From Plasmopara viticola (Eukaryota; Oomycota; Peronosporomycetes; Peronosporales; Peronosporaceae): a DNA stretch of 64,000 nucleotides. The stretch's first letter is position 1. The number at the start of each line of letters is the position of its first letter. The notes under the pieces were generated by a model, which had not been told where the DNA came from, made no database searches, and was given only the letters and a program-made list of their open reading frames with translations. The position numbers were made by a program, and so were the translations under genes. The DNA lies in assembly GCA_001695595.3 (NCBI GenBank), contig MBPM02000026.1, positions 434,001 through 498,000 on the forward strand, read 5' to 3'. Of this stretch, positions 44,292-57,100 are shown piece by piece.

Positions 44292-46146
44292 ATGGCATCT
44301 GAAGCACATTTGCGCGCGCAATATGAGGTGCGAACTGCCACTAACTATGCTATACCCACCCTTCGTCTCACCTCTTGATGCAGCTATTAATCAAGGAAAA
44401 CAAGCTGCTAAAGACGAGTGTGGATAAGCTGGACCGCGAGAATCACGACCTGAAGCGCTCGGTGTACGAGTTAACGCTCAAGTATGGGTGATACTTTTTT
44501 TACCAATCGCGACACCTAATGGAATCATGTTGAAGTTAAATGCACTGACCATCACTCTTTCTCACGTTATAGACTGGATTCTGCGCACGCGCCTTCCTCG
44601 TCGACCCGCGCGGCAGCCGCTGAGCCATTCGCTATTGCGGATCTACTGGCAACCCCCGCTCCAAGCACTGAGGCCGCCGTTGTGTCGTCTTTCCGCCGTG
44701 CACCCGGCGATCTGACCGCTAAAGGAGACTTGTACGATGCCGACGGGGATGGAGATTCCCGCGTCCTTGTGCACAAGTCGACGCTGCGGGCGCACGGCGG
44801 CGCAGTTTATACAGCTAAGTTTTCACCTTGTGGACGGCTGCTGGCGTCCGGCAGCTTTGACTGCAAAATCATGTTGTGGGACGTGACTACTAAGTTCAAC
44901 CAACCGCAGTTGGCAGCACTAGCGAGGCACGCGCAGCTTGTGATCGATTTGAGCTGGGCAGAGGATAGTGCCACACTCATATCAGGGAGTTATGATCACT
45001 CCGTCAAGCTTTGGGATGTTGAAAAGAGCGAGCTTGTGACTAGCAAAGAGGTGGATGGACTTGTGCAGTGCGTAGCGTTTAATTTGGCAGGTACGTACAT
45101 GAAGATGTGACACCTGCATGAACAGCTTTCTTTACAAGTTTCCATGTAGATAACAACCAATTCTTCTTGGGTTCCAGTAAATGCTGTTTGCATATGGCAG
45201 ATGCGCGATCAGAAATCTGCCGGACGTGGACGAACGACGCCATGGTAAACGCACTTCATGTCGCTCAAGACGGTCTTACGGTTACTACGGGTGACAGCAA
45301 GGTTAATGTTTGTTATCAAAGCTATCACTGTTTAATACCTGACGCAATAATTTTTTGGTGGGTACAATGTAGGGCATGCTTAAGACCTGGGATGTTCGAA
45401 TGGATGCGTGTCTTGAGGAGTTGACAGTGCTTAATGATTCAGCTAGGCACGCTATTTCGCACGTGCACGCGTCGCCTGCTAGTGACGGTGGCGATGACGG
45501 GCGTTTTCTTGGTGTTAATAGCTACGACAATGTGCTGCGTGTGTATGACCGACGCTCGAAACTAATTAGCTCTCGTAGCACGAGACGCGGTCCTGGAGGT
45601 GGTAGTGACCGCCACGATAACGACCAGCTGGAGTTGATTTGCTCTGTAACGGGTCATAAAAACAAGAATTGGCCGATCAAGAGCTCATTCTTTCGTGGGG
45701 ACGGCTACAAGTATAAGCTAGCACTACCACCACGAGGGCGGGTAAAAGGAACTTTTGGCTCTGGTTCTGGTTCGGTCTCACGCCGCAAACTCACGGATGG
45801 TGATGGAGAAGGTTTTGCTGACTCAAGTGGTGAGCACGGATCCATGGACTCGTCTCGTGAAACGCTACTACTTGCAACTGGTAGCGCCGACCGCCATATT
45901 TACTTGCACGAGGTGACGCCATTTAAGTACCCTGATAGTGGGGGAGTAAGTAAAAGTAATGGCTTGGGTAAGCACACACAAACTCTGGTGCAGAAGATCG
46001 ATGGCCACAATGATCGTGTGTACAGCGTGGATTTCCATCCGACAGAGCCCATTTTGGCTTCTGCCTCAGCCGACTGCTCCATTAAAATTTGGCTACCACG
46101 CTCAGGTTCCAGCTTGGTTACCCGTCTGGCAAAGTCCAAGAATTAA
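44292..46146 (+). CDS. Seven-bladed WD40 repeat protein with N-terminal coiled coil
   Basis: Five exons: 44292-44327, 44384-44481, 44573-45090, 45150-45301 and 45373-46146; introns 56-91 nt, all GT-AG with matching phases; 525 residues. Residues 1-50 form a short charged helix (KENKLLKTSVDKLDRENHDL), followed by an Ala/Ser-rich linker and a WD40 propeller. Blade ends are visible: AKFSPCGRLLASGSFDCKIM..LWDV, LISGSYDHSVKLWDV, FFLGSSKCCLHMAD, SKGMLKTWDVRM, GVNSYDNVLRVYDRR, LATGSADRHIYLHEV and FHPTEPILASASADCSIKIW. The sixth blade carries a long Gly/Ser/Asp-rich insertion (about residues 380-450). The GHKNKNWPIKSSF segment before it recalls the WDR5/Swd3 subfamily, but orthology is unproven. It is probably a scaffold; the partner is unknown. 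It converges on the giant gene (86 bp gap). Confidence 0.85.
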
Positions 46147-46232
46147 CTACACTTAATTTGTGCAAAACAAGTGCTCCACGTAAACTCATCGTTTAAATGC
46201 AAGAGTGTATTATAAATGAATGCTCACATTAC

Positions 46233-48100
46233 TCATGAGGCAAGCAGATTACGCTTACGGCGTCGCTTACTAGTAAATTGAGCTTCGGTATGTTCTTCCT
46301 GCTTAACCCGCACTTTACGAGAGGCGCGGTCGATCCAAGTTTGCGCCTTTGACTGCCAAACGGATTCGCGAGCACGGACAATCCCGTGGGCCTCTTTACG
46401 GAGTGCAAGAATACGATGTTGAGCCAGAGCCCGTCGACTTGTCACGGCAGCTTCTGCAAGAGCCAGCTTTCGAGCAAACACGGCTTTTTTGTGCTGTGTT
46501 TTTGTGCTTGCAGCTTCCTTCATGACTTCGAGCTCGGCGCGTCTGTCTTCGGCCAATTTTGCCAAGTAGGTTCGGTGCTCTGCAGCTAACGCGGGAACAA
46601 GTTCTCCAGTTTCTCGAGCTTGACGTTGGGTTGCAGCGAATTCTGTTTCTTTCTGTTTGTAGACCTCCAGCAACTCAAGCTCTCGAGCAGCTATTTGAGC
46701 TTTGGCATCTTCACACTCATATTCAATGAGCTGAGCAAATGCTATTTCTTCCACGGCATTCGTATCTCGCTTTTCTTTGACAAAAGCCTCCAAATCTCGC
46801 TTAGTAGTACGAATTTTCTCAGCCAAGTCGTCGTCAACACGAATCTGTTCATTTTCAAGTTGTGCACCATCGTCACGTAAGGCGAGACCAGCTTCACGCA
46901 GCTCCCGTCCAAAGTACCAATCGTCGGCTTCTACGATTTCGTCATTTAAAGCTTGCAACTTTTTCCGCAACTCGACCGCGACATCGCGTGCTGCGACATC
47001 TTGAATGTCACGGGCTTCCCACAGCCACTTTAGTGCAAGTGCCCGGGCAGCTTCGTTCAGCTCCAGCCTCCAATGCCGCGAGGGTTCTTGTCGCTCTTCA
47101 TCTGAGTCAACGTGATCCTTTTTATTTGCTCTTTGAGAACGTTTGAGCTTGCGCGCATAGCGCTTCATCTCTTCGTGAGCTTCGGGTCGTGGGAAAGCGC
47201 CACCTAACCGCTTTCGAGCAGCAAGCAGCCATTTTGTGAGCACACGGCCTTCTGTAGACCCTCGCGCTACGATAATGGGAGCGTACGGTACATCGCCACC
47301 ATCATCATCGCTGCCTTCGTCACTCGAAAAGTCGTCAGCGCGCAGTGTTCTAGTAGGTCTGTTTGCCTCGATTTCTGGTGCGTGTTTTTTAGCGGTCAAA
47401 CACACATTGCAAAGCGTGGCAAATGTTGCATGCTTGCGGACGTAAGCTTTCCACAAGTCGGCATCCGTTTCGTGTGCGCCAAACTTGGTCTCAAACTCAT
47501 CGATAAGTTGATCTAACGCTTGTGGATCATGCTCCTTGGCTTTGTCTTTTGCGGCTAGACCAACGTATAGCGTGTATCCGCTATCCTCGCGTTTACCACA
47601 GCTACAGCATTCATTTTGACGATTATTAGCTATGATTCCAGCCACGAGCTTGCCAAACGTTCGTCGCTTACGAGCTCGTGCCAACCAGTAGAGGGCTAAG
47701 TCACGCGGAGCTCCCTCTACCGGCCCGTTTGACCAAGATCGACGCTGTCTCTCAAGATCATCTTCGGTGTCCGAGGAGATGTCAGACCGGTCCCCCTTAA
47801 GTCGCCGTCCGTTGCCCATGTTTACAAGCTCATGGTAAAGATCGCGTATATACTCCGCATTGGGGCGGTCTTCACCAGCCGGGCCGTCTGTAGCTTGCAG
47901 AGTTCGCGGTGTGAAGATCTCTGCAAGGTGTTGCAGCACCCAAGGGCGATTGCGCTCCAAAAATCGGTGACGAAATCGCTCAGAATTGAGAGCTTGGAGA
48001 TCCAGGCGCTCGCGCTCAAGTTCTTGTTGTCGACCAGCACCTAAAGCAAGCTTTGCTGCGAGTTCTTCATCCAGAGTACTGCTCACGAGATTACGTGGTT
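46233..48100 (-). other. Cytosolic coiled-coil tail of the giant protein
   Basis: About 620 residues, rich in Glu, Arg, Lys and Ala with few hydrophobic runs, with heptad-like stretches (LERERLDLQALNSERFRHRF; EEIAFAQLIEYECEDAKAQI; KYRE-type repeats). Two Cys pairs (NECCSCGKREDSG and ATLCNVCLTAKKHA, about 47.6 and 47.4 kb) may bind metal. The tail ends in a basic KRRRKRN cluster. Confidence 0.7.
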
Positions 48101-51100
48101 TCCATATCTTGAATTTGTCACCAAGCCGGAGACAGACAAGTTCCGTTCCTCGCATCAGGTAAAAGACGACACTAATGATTAATAGCGTGATCGGGTCTCC
48201 AAAGAAGCTGTAACTGGCACGCAGACAGACAGAGATTCCAAACATGCTCAAGAGAATACCTGCAGAGTGCACCATCAGCACAAAGTAGAGTTGTGACGAG
48301 AAGCAAAGTACGTCTAGGCTTTGGCAACTAGGATGAATGCTTTCGTCCGCTGTCGTGTGGGCTAATAGCCATCGTGTCTCTCGTGAGGCAAAACGATGCC
48401 TCTGGTACGCCGAGTACTCGTAGAGCTTCCACCCATGCGCCAGCTCCATCGTGTTTAGCTGCAACGCGCCAAGCACCAAGTTACTGGGGATGATGAACAG
48501 AGAAAATAGCGCGTAATACAGCAAATCCGTTTGCTGGACATTGTAAAGCGCTGGCATCTGCGTGTCACTGCTGAAAAACACTTGAAAAGCTAGCAAAATA
48601 GGGGCGATGAAGAGGTCCGTGAACGCTACGCTGTATCCTGCTATTCCTTCGAGCACGGCTTCGACCCCAGCGGCCTGTTGATCTATTTGCTCGCATACAT
48701 GCTGCCACTCAGCATCGTCTTCAGTCGTTTGCTCATGAGTACGTCGCCGCCGCTTTCTCATTCTTCGTTTAAGTGCAAGGCGCCATTTTGGCCACAAAGC
48801 ACGCATGTGACGCAATAGCGGTGCCGTGTACAGGTGCTCAACCATGACGAGAGTCAAGTTAACGACATAAAATGTGATGAAGCCGATAAAGTCGGCCGAC
48901 CCCATTGCCATCATAATCTCGGAAGCCGACAGCACCACAGCAAAGGGCATTACTAGGAGCTTTTCGTGTAAAAAATATTCCACCACAAACTCCATCACAG
49001 CCCGCAGAATTTTGAACAGAACGAGGTAGCCGTAAGTGTTGCTTGTAAATAACGGCGAGTACGAGAATTCCCAGAAAACCAGCATAGGCGCCATAAAGCA
49101 CACAGTTGTGAGCAAAAAGTTGGCCCGTTTCCAAGCTCGTGGATCCCATAATTCGCTCCCTTCTTCTTCCTCCGCTTTCTTTGCTTCGACAAGGAAAGGA
49201 TCAATGGGTCTTACGATGGACAATTCCTTATTCGCGTCGTCCTCGGGTTTGGCATCTAGAGTCTCTGGCACTAGTAATCTTGAGCCTAAGAGCAGAAGAT
49301 AGAATCCAATCACAACTAAACTTAGACCGACTCGACCGCGTTTGTAGTTCTCTACCCGCGTCTTGTCCAATGAAATCTGATCAAGCCAATCACCAGCCGT
49401 GCCTTCGAATGACGCTGCGCTCGGTGAAGTGAGTGGATCTGATGAAGCTAATACGTGCCACCAGGTGTAAACGAGCATGCATACTACGCAGATCGGTACA
49501 AGTGCAAAGAAAATGCCAATAGGAGGTGGAGTGGCCACATTTTTTAGCAGCAGCTTCATGCGAAACTTGGGCGGCTGCTTCATCTTCGTGAACAAGCGAT
49601 TGATCACCCAGAGAACAAACTGCAAGCAGAACAAGGACACAAATGAGAACATAGCAATACAAGAGGGCAAATGCCGTGAGTCAATGTACCCCAAGAAGCA
49701 TGCTGGCTACGGCAACCAAAGTGAAGAAACCCAAGTACACATCTACGGTGAATTGAAAGAGGTTTAAGAGCGCAAACCAGTTCAGTGGTACCCATAACAC
49801 CTGCAGCGTATACTCTTTCGACGCCAGTTGGTTCGTGGCTTTATTGATTGTGCATGGGTAAATGTCCTTTTTGGCCAATGTCGTCAGCGATTCCGCCGAC
49901 CGCGTCACTGCACACAGTTTGCCAAAATTCACGGATGCTTCCACAAGTCTCTTTTTACCACGGGTGACCTGGTAGTAGCTCAAATTCAAGTACACTTCCT
50001 GCGGCACTGCTAACGCTACACCAGCGTCTTGCCCAACTGAACATAGTACACACAACGGCGTTGATACATCTAATCAACTGAGCAACTACGGCGTCTTACC
50101 TTTGACGGAAATGAGAGCCTCAGTACCCACGTAATTCTTTAAGATATCGGAGCGGCCCCAAGCTGTTCCTGTCGTGGAATCACCTTTGGCGACAAAGGCA
50201 TCCGCTGCCGTTGGCTCACGCGTGAGGTAGAACAATACTGTGTCGGTCGGTGCCTCGTACCAGCGTAATTTCTCCGTCCCACCTTCGAGATTTTCCTCGT
50301 AGAGACACGACAAACTAATGCCACGCTGAAAAGTTTCTAATGTCGTTGACGATGTTGAGGAAGTCGTGTTCGAGGCCAAGGTCGAAGCTGTCGAGGATAT
50401 TGACGAAAGCAAAGACTGTGTCTCTGCTACCTCGGCCGTATACTCGATGATGCACCGATCAGCATTTGGAACAAGCTTGCGCTTCCACGGATACTGGTCC
50501 ACCTCGACGGTTTCGTCGTAGCTCACAAATGTACAGTCTGGGTGGGTCTCCAGCAATTTAAAAAGAAAAATGTTCGAGTCAAAGCCTCTACAGGACGAAA
50601 AGAACGGCAAGTACGTAAGAGCTAGAAACTCAGAGCCACCAAGTTCCTGAGTCCACCACGAGTCATAACGTTGGACGGCGTCTAGCGGATCCGGAACCGG
50701 GTACAGTCCAAAATATTCCGTTGACGAGACGATAATGTCAGAGTTTGTGCTGCTGTTGCTGCTTCCATTCGCTGAGATAAGGTCACCGATCGCGTTTTGC
50801 TCAGTATTGCGAATGTAACCGCGTTTCTCAGAAAGCTCAGGATCACCGACGAAAATGTCGGACATGCGATTGATTAGAATTGTAGTAGCCACTTGTTGCT
50901 TGTAGGTGAGCGTACCAGCCACCCGAACATACTCTTCCGGTAAATTGAGTGGCAGCATGATGTCGTCCATGTCAGCTTGCTGCATGACTGCAAGGAATGT
51001 ATTGGTCGATGGAGTTGACGGCGTATAGTCTGCACGTTTAGGGCTGAATACTGTCAGGTCAATCCGATCTTCTGTAAAACCGCGAGCAAAGTCGTGAATG

Positions 51101-54100
51101 TACAGTCCGTGAATCAGCTCCACCGCTATCGTGAGTTCCGCTTGTTCCAGTGCAGCGACACTGAACTGTACGTATCCGTGTTTATTGTCCGGGAACCCTC
51201 TATCCGTTAAGCTTCCATCCCCGAAGTAGTACGGCATTTCTTGTCGCTCACATGAGCAACAGCCTGCGAGAGCTATGGTGTCATTGTAGCTGCTATTAGC
51301 AATACTTCCCTGTAGTTCTTTCGCAGAAAGCGCGTGGCGATCACAAAAGTACGGCATGTTCAGGCAGATATACACATCTCCGTCATATCTTTCTAAACAC
51401 TTTTCGTACAACCGAGTCGCCGTGTCATTGTTGTTATCAGGATACGTGCAACCAGGGGGCTCGTTGCTCAAGTCGCACTTGTATTGTGGCGGACATGGCT
51501 TGCAGTCTTGGTATACAGAAATCTGGTAGTGGGCACCGTACGTGAGGTTGCGCTCGAGTTCAGTCGTATTGATCGAAACGACAGCCACTTCAAATGGCTC
51601 GAGGATGATGCTACCCAGTCCCTGACCCGCAACTCCAGTCAAATCTTGATATTCGGAACCATGCAGCAGTCGATCGCTTGTCAATGGAATAAGACTAATG
51701 CGCTGAAGAACTTCGTTGCCTATTTTCAGGCAGTCGTATATATCGTCAGATCCAGCAGCTGACGTGGTTCCATTTGGACACTTGAGCATTTGCGAACACG
51801 CACACGCGTCCAATCGTATCAAATCTTTGTCCGTACTTTCACTAGAGCCATTTAGAAACCCAGCGATCTGTGGGGTTTCTTCTCCAAATGCCTCGATTAA
51901 CTCGATCGCATGGTGCAAATCATACACGTACGGATCCACTGGATTGACGTCTGTGGTATACGTGGTCGCGACCAGCGACTGGAGTTGCTCAAATGCATGC
52001 ACAGTCACATTCTTTGTCCACCCCGTTTGAAACCACACACCAGCGCCGTCATCGGCAACTAGTGCAGTGAGATCAACAGGTTTTGAGCTACGAGTGCCTG
52101 GAAATATACATTGAATAGCTGAGTTGTGCACTTCTGGCCAGCCAAATTGCTTTGGGTCGTAGACAGTAGGTGGTGCAGTGGATGGCTTCGTCGTGCACTT
52201 CCAGAGCTGAAACACGCGACGCACCACCTTTGTCTGAGCTACGCAGTCACAGTCATCCCGACGGAGAGCAAAGTCCACCATTCTCCACTTGTGGTCGCGA
52301 CCGCACAAACGATTCTGCTCCTCGGCTCGGTTGACAACAACTTTCCTGCTGGCATTAGAAGAATCCGAACGTATTTTAAAAACGTCGAGTAGATCTTCGT
52401 CAACACCGTCAAAGCAGCGCATATCGTGAGCAGAGACCACCCGGATATCGCCTTCTCCGACGTATTTAGTATACTCCATGGATAAAAATGGATTACTGTT
52501 GTCACTTGAAAGTCGTCGACGGAGCGCATCGTTTGCCATCTCGCCAACAACAGGGTTTGCCGTGCCGGTGGGGCAAAAGTATCCAGCTGGACACTTAAAT
52601 CGCCCCTTTTGCGACTCGGCCGTACCAGCGATGCAGTACGATCCGGCTGGACACAGCTCACGAAGCTGTCCACGAGGCGAATTGAGTGTGAGATCTGGTG
52701 TTGTACTAGCTCCACAGACGTAGCCAGCCGGGCAGGGGTGGGAAAACGCATTGTCACTTGTCGTTGATGCGTCACAGACATAGCCCTCGGGGCATGGCTG
52801 CGCCTGTGATACCAGCTCATCTACTGACGTCACTTTTGACCAGACAGAAGCCGAACAAAAGATGTCCGCTTCGCAAGTGCCTGGGAACCATTGTAGCTTG
52901 TAAAAAAAGCCCGGCGTGCAGTTGCGTGCGACGTCATAGGCTCTAGAGACTGGTAGATCAATAGCTAGCGAGCCCCGCGCAAACATATTGGGAGAAGGAT
53001 CTTGACTATCGGAGCCATACCCTTGATGAGGAACGCCCAGTCCATTGCTGATCTCGTATAGGGGTCCATAAAATTCTGCAAAACGTTGGTACAGATCCGA
53101 TCCTCGAGGTTTCGCATTCTCGTAGCAGAGTCCGTTGTCACGGTCAGGGAGGAAGTGAGCACCGCGCCCGGACTCATCGATCCACGGCTCTAAAAGAACT
53201 CCAAAGAAAAAACTAGATCCGCGCTCAAGACATTGTGCAAACGTCAGATTGGCTGTCACGGGGGTGTACACTTCCGGCAGATCGTTGACTGTGCACGGGT
53301 GTGAATTGCCTTCACCAGGGCACACAGTTCCAGGCGCACACTCCATACATTCTTCAATGCCACGAAGCTCCCAATTTTTGGACCACGTGCCTTGAGGACA
53401 AGATAAACACGCCAGGCCATCGGCCGACAGACTTCCGCGATACGAACCTGGCGGACAAATGGTAGCAACAGCCGTGCCATCATCGTCGCACGACGTACCG
53501 GGAGGACACGGCACGCATTCGATCGACTCGATCGTCGGCGCGTAGTAGCCGGGGGAACATGCAGCTGCAGACACAGTGCCTTCTAATTGTGCAAACGTGC
53601 CTGTCGATGTAGGTATCGGAGCTGCTGTTCCGGTTGGACACGTAAAACCAGGTGGACAAAGGCCTGAACCTTTGGGCGAATACGACCCTAACTCGCAGTA
53701 GAAACCCGCCGTACAATTTTGTGGGTAGCGATAGTCTCCCACACGAACTTGGTCGGCCACAACACCCTTGAGGCAATAAGTACCAGGTCGACACGGGTAC
53801 GGCCTCAATCGCGTGTCGTTACGAAAGCCATCCGAAGTTGCAGTGCCTTCAAGACAGTAAAATCCTCTGGGACACAGGCTATTCGGCGACGCAAGCGCTG
53901 TCTTGCTGCACACGTATCCAGGTGGACACAATGCTGGCATGACTCGACCGTACCCTGGACAAATTAAACCAACGGGACATGAAGTGCAGTTGGACTGCGC
54001 TATCATGCCGTTAAAGGTACCAGGAGGACATGGCAACGGTGTGATGTGACCTGTTTGAGGACAGTAGGATCCAGCAGGACACGGAATACGCGTACCAAAC

Positions 54101-57100
54101 GGACAGTAAAAGCCTAGAGCGCACTCTCCAAAGCCACGAGGGCTTGTACTCCCTTCAGGACAATACATGGACTCGAAACACGGTTGAGAAGTAGAATAGT
54201 TTTTCATAAGCGAGTCGCTCGCTGCAGTACCAGGGTGACAGTACGATCCCGCGGGACATGCAACCGGTCGCCGCAGCGCAAAGTCTGTGGAGTCATAGTC
54301 AAAGTACACGTCTTTTACACGAAGGTTGTCTGCGTCTGCGAGCTTTACACAGGAATCGTCGAGGCAAAATCGACCACGCAGTGGGGATTTAAACGATGAG
54401 CCTGGAGCCAATGGAAGCTGCCGTAATTCCATCCAAAACCGCGAAGGGCGAGCACTAAGCTGCAATCCAAAGTCATCCGTCTCATTGCGCCAACATCCGC
54501 TCTTACGCGCTTGAACATTGACTAGAGATGCTCGACTCCGTTGTCGACGCAGCGTTGTGGTCCTTTCAGAGGCTGAGCTTGACCCAATCATCATTCCCGT
54601 GTGGGTTAATGTCGGAGTGCACGTCGTTGCTGTGGTCGCAGTCCCTTCCAGACAATAGTGTCCTGCCGGACAGGGCTGATTAGCTTCTTCAATGCCAGTG
54701 ACGTCGCAAACGAACCCAGCTGGACACAACCGCGGTACGTGCATACCTGTATGTGGACAGTGATAGCCTATGGGACACCGAAGACACGCGGCTTGAGTAG
54801 TCTGTGGCTGGAATGTCCCGCGTGGACAGGTAGTGAAAAGTTTGTTTGCAACCCCAGGACAATATGTGCCGCGGGGACAAGGGAGTTTTCCGTTCGAGCC
54901 TTGCAGCTGCTTTGGACAGAAATACCCCGTCGGACACGCTCCAAGGAACTCAAACTCGACGTGGCTAGTTGTAAAGTCCCGCCCGTTGTTTGATATCTCA
55001 AAAAGAGCGTGTCGAGGTTGAGTCGAATCGTGGGATTTATCCCATTTTTGCGTGAATCGTCGGACAACATTGGGTAAACTACCTCACACAGCAACAACTT
55101 TGAGCTTATGAACGTTGCAGGATAAGTCTGTATTCCAAGACGGCAAGTCAAAGCGGTGGTATTGATAAAGTTGTGGCCATACGCAAAAATCGACAGTGGC
55201 TCATCACTGTCAAAAGCTTGAGTCGGGGCAATGGCTTCGAGCGTTTCATCTTGGTAATATACAAAGTTAATGCCTGTGAGCGAGAATTCCTGCTGGTTGT
55301 TTGACACTTCGACGGATACAATACGCGTGAGATACTGTGGATAATAGTGTGCGTAAGGAAACAAGTAGGAAGTGCCGACAATTGGGTCAACATAGTCATT
55401 CTGGTACTCGGACAAAGACGCAAACATTAGTCCACCACTATGCGTAGGTATGGGCGGTGTAGTACATTGTATCTTTGTCGGGCTCACATACTCTCCTGGA
55501 GTCACTACATAGCCAAATCGACAGGAAAGCAAGGAGGAATTTACAAATGCTACGCCATCGACATCAATGCGAGTTCCAGCAGCACTGGCTGGCCCAAACG
55601 TGGGGAAAATTGACCGGATACCTTGTTCTACGTAGTAAAGGAACGGAATTCGCGTATCCGTGTAGTCCTGACCATTTCGAGTCAATTCTAGCGTGAAGAC
55701 ACCAGGACTGTGTGGCGGCGCTGAACACAATATTTCATCGTAGCTCACCCAAGCGGCTTCAATAACAATCTCAGCAAACTTGCAGCGTACAATGTCCAAT
55801 TTTCCAAACGGTCCTCCAGTAATTCGAACCGAAAAGTTGCCAGTGGCAGGTCCCAACGATGGAAAAACTGTGTCAATTTGTATTTCAGGATCATACGTGA
55901 AGACTTTTTCACTACTTGTGAAGGCTGCGACACCCACGAGTCCATAATTTGCGACCTCCACGTATACATCGCCTAGTATCAAGCCACTAGGTGATACGCA
56001 GGTGAAGCAGGTCGAATTTTTGAATGCTACGGCGGATGTGACGCGATCGCCAAACTTACAGCTTAAGCTGCTAATGTTTTGAAAGTTAACGCCTTTGACA
56101 ACAACCTCACTTCCTCCTTGTAACGGGCCATGGTTTGGCTCAAGCGAAAACACGTCAGGAGTCAGCGTGTAGTGATAAACATTTCCACTTGTCGAATAGT
56201 CTTGACCATTACCGGATACTTCAAGAGTCACACTGACACTGGTCATACCAAAACCTTTCTGTAGTCGTGTAGTTTTCGAGTATACGGCTGACCCGCTAAT
56301 AGAAGCTTGGTCGAGTGTCAGCAAAGGCATCTCGGGATACGCGCTTGGAAACGCCACAATCCATTCGTATTCCCAATTAGGAACTATGCGCCCTGACGTG
56401 ACGGTGGTTCCAGCCAAACCAGGCAACAACGATAGCGCCTGGGCCAGGATCGTCGCGTCAGCATCAACCGGTATCGTCGACGTTTTCTCGGAAGTACAAT
56501 AGTCACCTATAGTCAATTCAGTGCACGTTTCCTTTCCAGTCAGCAGCGTAAACGTGCCAGACAACGGCGTTAGCGTTGAAGGGTACACTGTTATCTGAAC
56601 AACGAGATCGGACGGAAGTGTTCCTACCAGCTCGATAGTTAGCGGAATCGGAACGTCTCTTGTGCCCTCAGTCAACAACACAAGCCACGTGAAGCCAACA
56701 CCAACGGCCGAAGGATATCTATTGACGACTGCAGCTCCAAGACCAGGGATTGTGGCCAAGACCGCCTTGAATTCTGCCGCAAGCATCACGGCCGATCCAG
56801 CAATGCTGCTGCGCTTCCCATTCCAGACAACAAAAAACGTAACAGTCGGAGCGATAAAGCTTCTATACACCGCAATGCTTTGGATTTCACTGTGCTTTAT
56901 ATCTCGCGTCCGTTGTACGTCAACGATAAGTGTCGTGCCAGTTAAGTTTTCCGTGTCTACACTAAGCAATGACGGGGCTGCAATCGCTGCATCTAGAGAC
57001 AGGAAAGTGACTTCCCACTTTATCAAGTTTCCACTTTGACTTCGTGATACGTTTACAGATGTAAAAGCTGGCAGCTTTTGAAGCTCGCTCTGAAAGACTT

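Noticed and set aside
50070..50099. 30-nt version of intron 2 in the giant gene
   Set aside because: Below normal spliceosomal size; the 63-nt version with acceptor TTCAG at 50037 is preferred.
52239..52820. 193-codon ORF in another frame of the giant gene
   Set aside because: Overlaps the Cys-rich frame, which has the repeat pattern; this one has none.
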